64,000 bases of DNA from Proteus mirabilis ATCC 29906 (GTDB lineage Bacteria > Pseudomonadota > Gammaproteobacteria > Enterobacterales > Enterobacteriaceae). The position numbers and the translations under genes are program-made. Below, one piece after another: positions 1-9,466 of the stretch. The DNA lies in assembly GCF_000160755.1 (NCBI RefSeq), contig NZ_GG668583.1:184105-248104 (forward strand), read 5' to 3'. Numbering within the stretch: the stretch's first letter is position 1; the number at the start of each line of letters is the position of its first letter. Under the pieces are notes generated by a model that had not been told where the DNA came from, did no database searches, and was given only the letters and a program-made list of their open reading frames with translations.

Positions 1-847
1 CTATTTCATTGACGACGCGCTGTTGTGCTGTGGTGGGTGTAAAGGGCAATGTTGCAAGAAATTGTTCACGTAATGTTGAGCCATGTGGCATTAATAAGGG
101 TTCTGCACGATAAGATTGTGCTCCTGCCCGAGCATTAAGCATACCTAAGTTATGCGCCAATAATTCTTCAATAATCAGCCGTTTTTGTGCAGGATGTTGC
201 CCCTTTTCAAGTTCAGCAAACGCAATATCAGGGGGAGGATTATGTAAGGTTCGTAACGCGGTAGCGAGTGGCGGTAAACCATAAATAAATTGATCAGGAA
301 GCAGTTCATTAATGGCACAAGTATCAAGTAAGGTTAAGGCTTGTTCTATTAATTTACGCAACGATGTCTGGCGTAAGCCTTCTGTTGTTGAATAAATAGG
401 GGTAAGCGTTTCTTGTAACTTAACTTCTGAGCCAGCCACTTTAATTTTGTATTCGGGGTGAATAATTTCAGGGCCTCGACTTCCTCGTTTTATTTCACCA
501 TAAGCGATAACTTGCTTACCCTGAGCAAGGTTATTTTTCATGGCTGCCGTGAAGTTAAAGAAGCGTAAGGTTAAAATACCTGAACCATCAGAAATTTGGC
601 AGGTCATCATTTTTCGACGACCAAAATTTACTTCGGTTCTTAAGATTTCACCGGAAACAGTGGCTGGAATACCAGGAAGTAGATCGCTGATGGCATATAG
701 ATGGGTTTGATCTTCATAGCGTAAAGGAAGATGAAGCAATAAGTCTTCCACAGTGACTAACCCTATTTTGGCCAGTTTATCTGCCTGACTTGCACCTACG
801 CCGTGAAGAGTGGTTAAGGGGATTGCATCAAGCAGTTTTCCTTTCAT
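1..847 (-). CDS. recG: ATP-dependent DNA helicase RecG, N-terminal part (cut by window edge)
   Basis: RecG remodels stalled replication forks and Holliday junctions. The reverse strand reads from an ATG at 847 without a stop to the window edge, giving 282 residues of a protein of about 690. The start reads MKGKLLDAIPLTTLHGVG. The wedge/OB-fold region is visible, including MTCQISDGSG and FFNFTAAMKN, followed by the linker HPAQKRLIIEELLAHNL and the beginning of the helicase core (FTPTTAQQRVVNEI). The Walker A motif and the rest lie outside the window. The start is 7 nt beyond the stop of trmH, so recG is translated last in the gmk-rpoZ-spoT-trmH-recG series, as in E. coli. Confidence 0.95.
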   Translation of the reverse strand, partial: MKGKLLDAIPLTTLHGVGASQADKLAKIGLVTVEDLLLHLPLRYEDQTHLYAISDLLPGIPATVSGEILRTEVNFGRRKMMTCQISDGSGILTLRFFNFTAAMKNNLAQGKQVIAYGEIKRGSRGPEIIHPEYKIKVAGSEVKLQETLTPIYSTTEGLRQTSLRKLIEQALTLLDTCAINELLPDQFIYGLPPLATALRTLHNPPPDIAFAELEKGQHPAQKRLIIEELLAHNLGMLNARAGAQSYRAEPLLMPHGSTLREQFLATLPFTPTTAQQRVVNEI

Positions 848-854
848 GGGAAAG

Positions 855-1574
855 TTACTCCGTCAGTTTAAATTTCCTAAGTTGTTTTTGTGTCATTTGC
901 ATTTCTGCCCACCATGAGTCCGGTGCTTCAATTTCGCCACGATCATTAATATAAGGGCGAGGCAGTCCTTTACGACGAGAAACTTCAGCAAGTACTGGAT
1001 AGCCACCTTCAAAGAGTAAAATTTGTTGCTCTTCTGCAGTTAATGCACTTTCGGTTCGATTATACATGCCCGCCGCCTGACGTTGGCGTTGTGCTTCATA
1101 TAAAATTAATGCACTCGCCACAGAAACATTCAAAGATTGCACCATACCCATCATCGGTACAATGATATCTTGATCGGCCAGCGCGATAGCTTCTGGTGAT
1201 ATACCGGTTTTTTCTTGCCCCATAATAATACAGGTTGGTTGTGTGTAATCAATCTCACGAAAATCAACCGCTTTATCTGAGAGATGGGTCGCAAGAACTT
1301 GCATGCCTTGTGCACGAAAAGTGTTGATGGCGTCGGCAATGGTTGGGTGAGTATTAACATTTACCCAGCTATTACTGCCCGCTGCGGGAGAAACCAGCAT
1401 ACGCATTTTTTCTTCAGGCCAGATAGCATGGATTTTAGGGATCCCCACCGCGTCCGCAGTGCGTATTACAGCAGCAACATTATGAGATTTATGCACTTCT
1501 TCAAGGCAAACAGTGAGATCAGGTTGCCGCATCGCCATCATTTGGCAGATGCGGGCATAGCGTGTTGGATTCAT
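855..1574 (-). CDS. trmH: tRNA (guanosine(18)-2'-O)-methyltransferase TrmH (SpoU)
   Basis: TrmH methylates the 2'-O of G18 in the D-loop of several tRNAs using S-adenosylmethionine. The 239-residue product belongs to the SPOUT/TrmH family. Motif 1 is visible as VHKSHNVAAVIRTADAVG (residues about 27-44), motif 2 as IIMGQEKTGIS (about 116-126), and motif 3 as IPMMGMVQSLNVSVASALILYE (about 138-159), with the SLNVS knot signature. Length is slightly above the E. coli protein (229). It starts 2 nt after the spoT stop and ends 7 nt before recG, which indicates translational coupling in one operon. Confidence 0.95.
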   Translation of the reverse strand: MNPTRYARICQMMAMRQPDLTVCLEEVHKSHNVAAVIRTADAVGIPKIHAIWPEEKMRMLVSPAAGSNSWVNVNTHPTIADAINTFRAQGMQVLATHLSDKAVDFREIDYTQPTCIIMGQEKTGISPEAIALADQDIIVPMMGMVQSLNVSVASALILYEAQRQRQAAGMYNRTESALTAEEQQILLFEGGYPVLAEVSRRKGLPRPYINDRGEIEAPDSWWAEMQMTQKQLRKFKLTE

Positions 1575-1576
1575 AA

Positions 1577-3703
1577 TTAGTTTTTATTACGGCTGACACG
1601 TAATACATCAGGCATGATACGAAGTTTACGCATAATATTGGCTAATTGGATGCGATCTTTGGCTGTCAGTCGAATAAATGCACAATAGACGCGTCCATCT
1701 TTCTCTTCGGTATTCATGCTCTGAATGCTTGAATTAGCGTCATTAATTGCTGCGGTTAAATTCGCTAATGCACCTTGATGGTTTATCATATCGACTTTGA
1801 TTTCGGTAATAAAATCACCATCAATATCTTTATCCCACTCAACTGGCATGAATTTTTCTGGCTCTTTTTGATAACCGCGAATATTACGACAAGATTCGTG
1901 GTGAATAACTAAGCCTTTACCAGGGCTAATGTGCGCAACAATAGGATCACCAGGAATAGGGCGACAACATTTAGCAAATGAGATAAGTACACCATCAGCC
2001 CCTTTAATAGGTAATTTAGGTGTTTCGTCATTGGTTATGCTTAGATGTGTGTGTTCTTCTTGTTGTTGGTTGTCAATCAATAAGTTACGCGCCACAACAA
2101 CACTCATCGCATTACCTAAACCTATCTCAGCCATAATATCGTCCATTGAGTGAAGCTTCATGCGCTTCAACTCTCGTTCAATATTTTCTAGCGGAATATC
2201 TGCCACTTTATGATGGCCTAAAGCGTGATTAAGTAGACGACGACCTAAATTAATAGAGTCTTCACGTTTTAGATTTTTGAGCAACTGTCTTATCTTTGAA
2301 CGGGCTCTTGAACTGACGACAAAGTTTAACCAAGCCGCATTTGGTCTTGCACCCGGCGCAGTAATGATTTCAACGGTCTGTCCGGTACGTAAAGACTGTG
2401 AGAGTGGATAAGGTTGTCTATCAACCCTTGCACCGACACAAGCATGACCAATATCAGTATGAACTGCGTAAGCAAAATCAACCGGAGTCGCACCCGTTGG
2501 TAATTCAACAATGCGACCTTCTGGGGTGAAAACGTAAATTTCATCAGGAAAAAGGTCTGATTTCACGTTTTCGATAAATTCAAAAGAGCTACCTGCACTT
2601 TGTTGCAATTCAAGTAAACTTTGCATCCAACGTTGTGCTCTGACTTGGGCTGTTGTCCCCGGCTGCTCACCTTGCTCTTTATAAGCCCAATGGGCCGCAA
2701 CGCCCATTTCAGCCATTTGATCCATATCTTCGGTGCGAATTTGTACTTCAACAGGGACACCATGAGGACCAATGAGCGAAGTGTGAAGGGATTGATAACC
2801 ATTAGCTTTGGGGATAGCAATATAGTCTTTAACGCGGCCAGGGCGAGGTTTATAAAGGCTATGCATTTGGCCTAACACGCGATAGCAGGTATCGACATCT
2901 TTAACGATGACGCGAAAGGCATAAATATCCATAATTGAGTGAAAACGTTGCTCTTTTAGCAACATTTTACGATAAATGGAATAAAGGTGTTTTTCGCGAC
3001 CGTTAACTTTGCATTGAATACTCGCTTCTGTAAGGCGCCCTTCAATTTCAGAGAGGATTTTATTAATCATCTCTTTACGGTTACCACGAGCTGCCTTAAC
3101 AACTTCTTTAATCACGCGGTAGCGATTAGGATGTAGTGCCTCAAAGCCTAATTCTTCTAGCTCAGTTTTAATATGGTGTATACCTAAACGGTGAGCAAGA
3201 GGACTATAAATTTCCAGCGTTTCGCGTGCAATACGGCGACGTTTATCTGGGCGTAGTGAACCCAGCGTGCGCATATTGTGAGTTCGGTCTGCCAATTTGA
3301 TCAAAATAACGCGAATGTCTTTTACCATCGCCATGATCATTTTGCGAAAGTTTTCAGCCTGAGCCTCTTTTTTATCTCGAAACTTTAATTTATCCAGTTT
3401 TGAGACGCCTTCAACCAGATCTGCCACCGTACTGCCAAACAGAGTTTCGATATCTTTAAATGTCGCAGGTGTATCTTCAATGACATCATGCAACAATGCC
3501 GCCATTAGCGTTTGATGATCTAATCGCATATCGGCAAGAATACAGGCAACCGCCACAGGGTGAGTAATATAAGGCTCACCACTTGAACGAGTCTGTCCCT
3601 CGTGGGCATCTCTGGCGACGATAAAGGCTTTTTTGAGTTGTTCAACTTGCTCAGGTGGCAAGTATTTTTGAACGATTTGATTCAGGCTTTCAAACAGGTA
3701 CAA
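1577..3703 (-). CDS. spoT: Bifunctional (p)ppGpp synthetase/hydrolase SpoT
   Basis: SpoT hydrolyses (p)ppGpp and weakly makes it, setting the stringent response to carbon, iron and fatty acid stress. The 708-residue protein shows the full order: HD hydrolase domain (YITHPVAVA, then HDVIEDT near residues 72-78), RelA/SpoT synthetase domain (about 240-350, YRVLGQMHSLYKPRPGRVKDY), TGS domain (about 385-445, VFTPEGRIVELPTGATPVDFAYAVH), helical and zinc-finger region with CCRPIPGD, and a C-terminal ACT domain. Start and length agree with enterobacterial SpoT. It lies between rpoZ (29-nt gap) and trmH. Confidence 0.97.
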   Translation of the reverse strand: MYLFESLNQIVQKYLPPEQVEQLKKAFIVARDAHEGQTRSSGEPYITHPVAVACILADMRLDHQTLMAALLHDVIEDTPATFKDIETLFGSTVADLVEGVSKLDKLKFRDKKEAQAENFRKMIMAMVKDIRVILIKLADRTHNMRTLGSLRPDKRRRIARETLEIYSPLAHRLGIHHIKTELEELGFEALHPNRYRVIKEVVKAARGNRKEMINKILSEIEGRLTEASIQCKVNGREKHLYSIYRKMLLKEQRFHSIMDIYAFRVIVKDVDTCYRVLGQMHSLYKPRPGRVKDYIAIPKANGYQSLHTSLIGPHGVPVEVQIRTEDMDQMAEMGVAAHWAYKEQGEQPGTTAQVRAQRWMQSLLELQQSAGSSFEFIENVKSDLFPDEIYVFTPEGRIVELPTGATPVDFAYAVHTDIGHACVGARVDRQPYPLSQSLRTGQTVEIITAPGARPNAAWLNFVVSSRARSKIRQLLKNLKREDSINLGRRLLNHALGHHKVADIPLENIERELKRMKLHSMDDIMAEIGLGNAMSVVVARNLLIDNQQQEEHTHLSITNDETPKLPIKGADGVLISFAKCCRPIPGDPIVAHISPGKGLVIHHESCRNIRGYQKEPEKFMPVEWDKDIDGDFITEIKVDMINHQGALANLTAAINDANSSIQSMNTEEKDGRVYCAFIRLTAKDRIQLANIMRKLRIMPDVLRVSRNKN

Positions 3704-3732
3704 GGCAGACCTACCCCTATTTTATGAGACGA

Positions 3733-4008
3733 TTAACGACGACCTTCCGCAATCGCTGAAACCGCTTGTAATTCTGCGGCTTCTTGCTCTTGCTGCTCTT
3801 GACGTTCACGAGCATCAAGAATTTTACCGTTAATCAAACCTTCTTCGATTTCGCGTAGTGCGATAACCGTCATTTTATCATTTTCTTCTGGTACTAAAGG
3901 ATCTTTAGCGCCAACTTGTAACTGGCGCGCACGACGTGCTGCGACCAGAACGAGGTCAAAACGGTTACCAATTTTCTCTACAGCGTCTTGAACGGTTACG
4001 CGTGCCAT
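3733..4008 (-). CDS. rpoZ: DNA-directed RNA polymerase omega subunit
   Basis: Omega is the small RNA polymerase subunit that aids beta' folding and forms part of ppGpp binding site 1. The 91-residue product starts [29 protein letters not shown], the conserved N-terminal fold, and has the usual length (91 in E. coli). It stands between gmk (54 nt upstream) and spoT (29 nt downstream), the classic arrangement that places the ppGpp-binding subunit beside the ppGpp hydrolase. Confidence 0.97.
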   Translation of the reverse strand: MARVTVQDAVEKIGNRFDLVLVAARRARQLQVGAKDPLVPEENDKMTVIALREIEEGLINGKILDARERQEQQEQEAAELQAVSAIAEGRR

Positions 4009-4062
4009 ATTTGTGTTACTCCACCATTAACGAAATGACTGGGCATAATACTGAAACTTATC

Positions 4063-4987
<925 letters not shown>

Positions 4988-5605
4988 CTAATCTTGATTT
5001 TCATAATTAAATACGGGTAAGCCAAGCTTATAGCGGATAGCGAGTAGCCGAGCCGTGAGTCCGGCAACAAGCGTAATAATAATCACGACATCTTTAGGGA
5101 GTGGCGTGTAAAACAGTAATCCCATGTAGAGCCAAGCGGCGCCAAATGCGACACCCGCATAGATCTCTTTTTGGAAGACGAGGGGAATGGTATTACACAG
5201 CATATCACGTAAAACGCCACCAAAAGCGCCGGTGATCACGGCTGCAATGGCAGCAATAATAGGACCATATTCCATATCGAGTGCAATTTGGGCACCGATA
5301 ATAGAAAAAACCATCAATCCGATGGAGTCTAAAATGAGAAATAAGCGTCGTAGGTGTTTCATCATGGGGGCGACCCAAATAGTGATCACCGCAGCACAAG
5401 CTACTGTGACAATATACTCAGGGTGTTTGACCCAACCTAAAGGGTAGTGACCAAGAAGAATATCTCTTACTGAACCACCACCAATAGCAGTGGCTGATGC
5501 AATGATGATAACGCCAAAAACATCCATTTTACGGCGACCAGCGGCAAGTGCCCCTGTCATGGCTTCTGCGGTAATACCAATAATATAAAGAACACTAAGT
5601 AACAT
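4988..5605 (-). CDS. yicG: UPF0126/TRIC-type inner-membrane protein YicG
   Basis: A 205-residue, very hydrophobic protein of the UPF0126 family, whose members are related to TRIC-type cation channels. Two internally repeated halves are visible, each with the glycine-rich signature: [17 protein letters not shown] (about 36-52) and [15 protein letters not shown] (about 124-138). Six to seven membrane helices are expected, ending in a short cytoplasmic tail. Physiological role in enterobacteria is not established. The position next to gmk (separated by ligB in E. coli) supports orthology with yicG. Confidence 0.88.
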   Translation of the reverse strand: MLLSVLYIIGITAEAMTGALAAGRRKMDVFGVIIIASATAIGGGSVRDILLGHYPLGWVKHPEYIVTVACAAVITIWVAPMMKHLRRLFLILDSIGLMVFSIIGAQIALDMEYGPIIAAIAAVITGAFGGVLRDMLCNTIPLVFQKEIYAGVAFGAAWLYMGLLFYTPLPKDVVIIITLVAGLTARLLAIRYKLGLPVFNYENQD

Positions 5606-5741
5606 GATTTTTTAATTTTTTGACTGTTTAGTGAGGGTAGAGTAATCACCTTGCGAAAAAGTCTCGACTGAGTTTTTTTAGTGCCAGGTAAAATCAATTA
5701 GTTTTTATAATGTGGAAATTTATTTCCCGATAAGGATAACT

Positions 5742-7028
5742 ATGTCTTTTCAGGAACAACAGATTACATTTGATAGTCGTCATCATCAGTTAACCAATAT
5801 AAATGTTTGGACACCAGATAGCCAGTGGTTAGTTTATGATGTACGTCCCAATGGTGGATCTTTTACAGGATTAACCATAGAAAAAATTCATGCGAAAACA
5901 AAACAGCAACAGATAATTTACACCGCCACTCAAGGCGCTCATGTTGGGGTTGCCACAATAAGCCCTGTGGCACCGGTACGTTATGCTTTTATTCATGGCC
6001 CAGAAAATCCCGATGATTTATGGCATTATGATTTTCATCACCGTCGCGGTGTGATTGTTAATGAGCAGGAAGATCTTGGTGCAGTTAATATTGATGCTTG
6101 TTCCCTGACATCGCCTTATCAAGCTGGCGCGTTACGTGGTGGAACCCATGTGCATGTGTTTAGCCCTGATGGTACACGTTTAAGCTTTACTTATAATGAT
6201 CACATAATGCATGAGTTAGGGCGCGAGTTCGATCAACGTAATGTTGCAATCGCAGTGCCACTCAAAGCCGTTAAAGTTGCGAAAAAGCACCCCCGTGAGT
6301 ATGACGGTGAATATTTCTGTACCCTAATAAGCCAAACAGTCGCTTATCCACAAAAGGGCAGTGATGAAATTAATAAAGCCTATGAAGAGTGTTGGATAGG
6401 TAAACAAGGTTATACCAAAGCTGATGGCTCACAACAGCGCTGGGCTATTGCTTTTATTGGTGATACGGTCAGTGAAAGTGGTGAGAAGGTCGCTGATATC
6501 TTCTTAGTTGATTTGCCAGATGATGATCATGCTTTCAGTCTAGAAGGTGATAAACCTCTGGCAGGAACAGAGACGACGATGCCAGCTCCTGCACAAGGGA
6601 TTGAACAAATTCGCTTGACGAATACCCACCATAGAAAATATCCCGGTGTTTTAAATCAACCTCGTCATTGGTTAAGAAGTTCACCGCAAGGAGATGCGAT
6701 TGCTTTTCTGATGAAAGATGATGATGGTGTTGTCCAGCTATATACCGTTTCGCCAACTACCAAAGCGATTAGACAGGTCACTTCACAGCAATGGGATATT
6801 CAATCTGCATTCACTTGGAGCTATAGCGGAGAATATCTCACCTTTATTTGTGATAATAGTGTGATGTTATGTAATGCTAAAACAGGTGAATTAACGCGAT
6901 TAACTGATAAAACAGCACAAGCACCAAGTGGTGACGCAGTCGTATTTTCACCTAATGATCAGTATATTGCTTTTATGCGTGATATTGATGGTTATCGGCA
7001 AATATTTACGGTAGAAAGTGGGTTATAA
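5742..7028 (+). CDS. yidR: YidR family protein (DUF3748), TolB-like beta-propeller
   Basis: A protein of 428 residues, cytoplasmic by sequence, matching E. coli YidR closely in motifs (HQLTNINVWTPDSQWLVYDVRPNG, FIHGPENPDDLWHYDFHHRRGVIV, TYNDHIMHELG, and VVFSPNDQYIAFMRD near the C-terminus). The repeated PDG/PNDQY-IAF blades are typical of TolB/WD40-like propellers; no catalytic triad is evident and the function is unknown. The start at 5742 is preferred over an upstream GTG at 5712 because AAGGA (5732-5736) lies five bases before this ATG and the homologous N-terminus begins here. In E. coli yidR is beside yidQ and ibpAB; here it stands alone. Confidence 0.88.
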   Translation: MSFQEQQITFDSRHHQLTNINVWTPDSQWLVYDVRPNGGSFTGLTIEKIHAKTKQQQIIYTATQGAHVGVATISPVAPVRYAFIHGPENPDDLWHYDFHHRRGVIVNEQEDLGAVNIDACSLTSPYQAGALRGGTHVHVFSPDGTRLSFTYNDHIMHELGREFDQRNVAIAVPLKAVKVAKKHPREYDGEYFCTLISQTVAYPQKGSDEINKAYEECWIGKQGYTKADGSQQRWAIAFIGDTVSESGEKVADIFLVDLPDDDHAFSLEGDKPLAGTETTMPAPAQGIEQIRLTNTHHRKYPGVLNQPRHWLRSSPQGDAIAFLMKDDDGVVQLYTVSPTTKAIRQVTSQQWDIQSAFTWSYSGEYLTFICDNSVMLCNAKTGELTRLTDKTAQAPSGDAVVFSPNDQYIAFMRDIDGYRQIFTVESGL

Positions 7029-7245
7029 CGTTTTTTTATTGTGAAAGGTAACTGATTTTGATGTTACCTTTTCTATTATTATTAATATACATATTATTTA
7101 AATAAAAATTAAAATATTTATTTGTCTTGATTCATTTTATTGGTTTTTATAAAGCTAATTGTCATGTTAAAGTTAACTTATTGTTTTAATAATAGTTATT
7201 AGTGATTAAAAATCAAATATATTTTAATGGATATAAAATATAACA

Positions 7246-8130
7246 ATGGAATTAAATTTATGCTGGTGGAATATAGGAATATCTCCACCGACAAAATCAA
7301 AACAGAACGTCAAGACTGAAAAAGTTGGCTTAGCGAAAAAATATCTTGAAGAACTTATCATTAAAAAAACGCTTGATATCATTGCGTTGAGTGAGGTTTC
7401 TGAAAACGAAGGCTACGCTTTTAAGCAGTTGGCAACTCAATTAAAAATGGGTTATATCGATCTCTCAGGGAAAATAGGACGAATTATTATTGATATATCA
7501 TTAATATATCAAATGAATAAACTAGAGTTTATTTCAAGTAAGTTTTTAACTAAACTCCAGCCTGATAATAGAATGGTAAGGGTAGGCGTTGCTGTTGTAT
7601 TTAAAGAAATCGAACATCAAAAAATAATCACCCTTTTTTTATCACATTGGCCATCAATATTAAGTGCTAATGATACAACTCGAGAAGTGGCAGCTGCAGG
7701 ATTAAGAAGTAGTATTAATAAACTCTTTGAAAATAATGGAGATGATGTTCAGTTTATTTGTATGGGGGATTATAATACAGAGCCTTATTCTAATGCGATG
7801 CTTAATATATTGTATGCGACAAGAGATTATCATTTAATAAAAAAGAAAAGAAAACTATTATTTAACCCATTTTGGTATCTCTTATCTGATAAGAAGACTA
7901 ATAATTTAGGTACATATTATTATAATTCCGCATCTATTAATCGTTTGTATGTGTTTGATCAAATGATTTTTTCTTCATCATTTTTATATGGAAAAGAAGA
8001 TTGTTTTAAATTAGATCTTGAACAGCTTGATTTTTATCGCGTCCTAAATGATGATAATCACTGCCTTGATGATATCTTTTTTAAGAAATTTGATCATTAC
8101 CCCATATTTTGTAGGATCTTCCATGAATGA
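7246..8130 (+). CDS. Endonuclease/exonuclease/phosphatase (EEP) family protein, accessory
   Basis: A 294-residue protein with the complete EEP-fold signature: WWNIG (N9), LSEV (metal-binding E50), FLSHWP (catalytic H134), MGDYNTEP (D175, N177) and FDHYPIF near the end (D283, H284). EEP enzymes include nucleases, CdtB-like toxins, inositol phosphatases and sphingomyelinases, so the substrate cannot be read from the motifs. No signal peptide or membrane segment is visible, so it is probably cytoplasmic. It is much more AT-rich than its neighbours yidR and glyS, which suggests acquired DNA. Its stop overlaps the start of the next gene by 8 nt, indicating coupled translation. Not recognised as a named gene. 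Confidence 0.82.
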   Translation: MELNLCWWNIGISPPTKSKQNVKTEKVGLAKKYLEELIIKKTLDIIALSEVSENEGYAFKQLATQLKMGYIDLSGKIGRIIIDISLIYQMNKLEFISSKFLTKLQPDNRMVRVGVAVVFKEIEHQKIITLFLSHWPSILSANDTTREVAAAGLRSSINKLFENNGDDVQFICMGDYNTEPYSNAMLNILYATRDYHLIKKKRKLLFNPFWYLLSDKKTNNLGTYYYNSASINRLYVFDQMIFSSSFLYGKEDCFKLDLEQLDFYRVLNDDNHCLDDIFFKKFDHYPIFCRIFHE

Positions 8131-8557
8131 TGAACATAAGATATTCGAAAAAATAAAAGCTTCACTCAATAGAGCATCTTTTATTATTGATCTACGAAGT
8201 AAGATAGAAGATAAAATCAGTGCAGTGGTCAAAAAGCTAGAAGTGATCACCAATAATAAAGTTAAGGTATCATTTGAAGATAATAATAAAAGTAATATTC
8301 ATTTTATAAATAGTGAGCGCCTTGTTTATATTAATAATGCTGATTTAAGTAAAGAGGGTGGTTTTATACTATTTGGTTATAGCTTTAGTAAAATAAATGG
8401 CTTTCCTATTGAGATAGAAACGGAAATAGAATCTTTTCACGCAGAAGATATTGAAAATTTATTACATATTATTGTTAATATTATTGATAATGAGTCTATC
8501 AGGATCATCGAGCTTACTCATCATACTATTTATAATAAATTGATTAATCACCAATAA
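8123..8557 (+). CDS. Unknown 144-residue protein coupled to the EEP gene
   Basis: Not recognised. The ATG at 8123 sits inside the end of the EEP gene (sequence ATGAATGA) with AGGAT 6 nt upstream, so it is probably translated by coupling; an open frame from 8048 exists but that part overlaps the EEP reading frame too far to be real. The product is rich in Ile, Asn, Glu and Lys, has no signal peptide or clear membrane helix, and looks like a mixed alpha/beta soluble domain (helix 1-45, then strands KVKVSFEDNN, NIHFIN, FILFGYSF, a helix and IRIIELTHH). An immunity, regulatory or effector partner of the EEP protein is possible but unproven. Confidence 0.72.
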   Translation: MNDEHKIFEKIKASLNRASFIIDLRSKIEDKISAVVKKLEVITNNKVKVSFEDNNKSNIHFINSERLVYINNADLSKEGGFILFGYSFSKINGFPIEIETEIESFHAEDIENLLHIIVNIIDNESIRIIELTHHTIYNKLINHQ

Positions 8558-8590
8558 AAAACCGGCACTGCTTTCGCAATGCCGGTTTTT
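8556..8590. terminator. Bidirectional intrinsic terminator, copy 1 of a 34-bp repeat
   Basis: Six A residues, the stem CCGGCA with inner TGC/GCA pairs closing a TTTC loop, then TTTTT. It works in both directions, closing the plus-strand EEP module (stop at 8557) and the minus-strand toxin/antitoxin pair (stop at 8606). An identical copy lies at 9405-9438. Confidence 0.85.
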
Positions 8591-8605
8591 ATTCTTTTGA
8601 GGAAA

Positions 8606-8926
8606 CTAGATGAATAATATTTTTTTATCTATTAAATGAAGAAGTCGTAGTGCTGCACCATTGGGCTTAATTTCGTTTCTTTCCCACTTAGAAACGCTTT
8701 CTTTAGTCATATTCAATATCAAAGCAAGGGAAGATTGAGAGATATTATTTTGCTCACGGATCCTTTTTATATCTTCACCTGTCATAGGGGTAGGATGTTT
8801 ATACTTAGCTTGTAATTCTTTCGCTTTTATTCTGGCGGCAATACGTTTAGTTGTACTGCCATCAGTGACTCCTGCATCTTCCATTTCTTGTGCAAATTTT
8901 AGCATTTCTTTCATTTTATCAGTCAT
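8606..8926 (-). CDS. XRE-family antitoxin (HigA-like)
   Basis: A 106-residue DNA-binding antitoxin. The C-terminal half is a helix-turn-helix of the Cro/CI type: MTGEDIKRIREQNNISQSSLALILNMTKESVSKWERNEIKPNGAALRLLHLI (about 48-99). The N-terminal 45 residues are charged and helical and probably contact the toxin. It overlaps the toxin gene by 8 nt (ATGACTGA), toxin first, the HigBA order. Such antitoxins neutralise the toxin and repress their own promoter, expected upstream of 9305. Close HigA, NadS or MqsA-type relatives cannot be told apart without a search. Confidence 0.85.
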   Translation of the reverse strand: MTDKMKEMLKFAQEMEDAGVTDGSTTKRIAARIKAKELQAKYKHPTPMTGEDIKRIREQNNISQSSLALILNMTKESVSKWERNEIKPNGAALRLLHLIDKKILFI

Positions 8927-9305
8927 ATTTAACCTCTGTTAAAAGGCCTAGTGCAATCATTTTATCTATTTTATTTTGATTTGCATTGAAGAGATCTTTT
9001 GCTAGATCTTTATAGGACTCAAGTTCATCATCTGTGATCTCTTTGGTTTTTTTAGAGCTTAAACTCGATTTTTTCCAACCATCAGCAAAGAATAAATTAT
9101 TCCCTTGCTTATAAAATATAATTGTTCTAATTCCGCTACTTTTACCTTTTCCTTGGATACAGGCACGTTTCTTGATAACACCACCACCTAGATCTGCCTC
9201 AAATTGTCCTGCAAGGACTTCGGTAGCGATAGCTATTAGTTCTGCATTCGTAAGCGTTATTTTTTTGAAACTATTTTTGAACATCTTTGTTTTATAAATA
9301 ACCAT
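8919..9305 (-). CDS. RelE/HigB-type toxin
   Basis: A 128-residue basic protein of the RelE/ParE superfamily in its longer form (the type often annotated as HigB or 'RelE/ParE family toxin'). Visible features: MVIYKTKMFKNSFKK, ELIAIATEVLAGQFEADLGGGVIKKR, GKGKSSGIRTIIFYKQGNNLFFADGWKKS, and a helical C-terminus. Family members are ribosome-dependent mRNA interferases; the R and K residues in the GIRTIIFYK strand are candidates for RNA contacts. The start at 9305 (preceded by GAGGA) is preferred over 9347, whose first codons have no ribosome site. The pair sits between two direct copies of the glyS terminator. Confidence 0.82.
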   Translation of the reverse strand: MVIYKTKMFKNSFKKITLTNAELIAIATEVLAGQFEADLGGGVIKKRACIQGKGKSSGIRTIIFYKQGNNLFFADGWKKSSLSSKKTKEITDDELESYKDLAKDLFNANQNKIDKMIALGLLTEVKYD

Positions 9306-9403
9306 CACGTCCTCTGTGGTAGTTTTTACTATAGTAAATTTTATCACTCAATCATAGAATGTAAATGGGTATTTTTTAATCGTTTTTTATTTTAATTTTA
9401 AGT

Positions 9404-9438
9404 AAAAAAACCGGCACTGCTTTCGCAATGCCGGTTTT
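9404..9438. terminator. glyS terminator, copy 2 of the 34-bp repeat
   Basis: Same hairpin as at 8556-8590 (stem CCGGCA/TGCCGG, TTTC loop), flanked by A7 and T4. On the minus strand the A-run becomes a T-run just beyond the glyS stop at 9467, so this is the natural glyS terminator. Positions 9405-9438 equal 8556-8589 base for base in the same orientation. Confidence 0.85.
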
Positions 9439-9466
9439 ATGTTGTTGTATGACTAAGTTTTATAAC

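Noticed and set aside
1284..1580. 98-codon plus-strand frame over trmH
   Set aside because: Antisense shadow of a conserved gene; no ribosome site or family resemblance.
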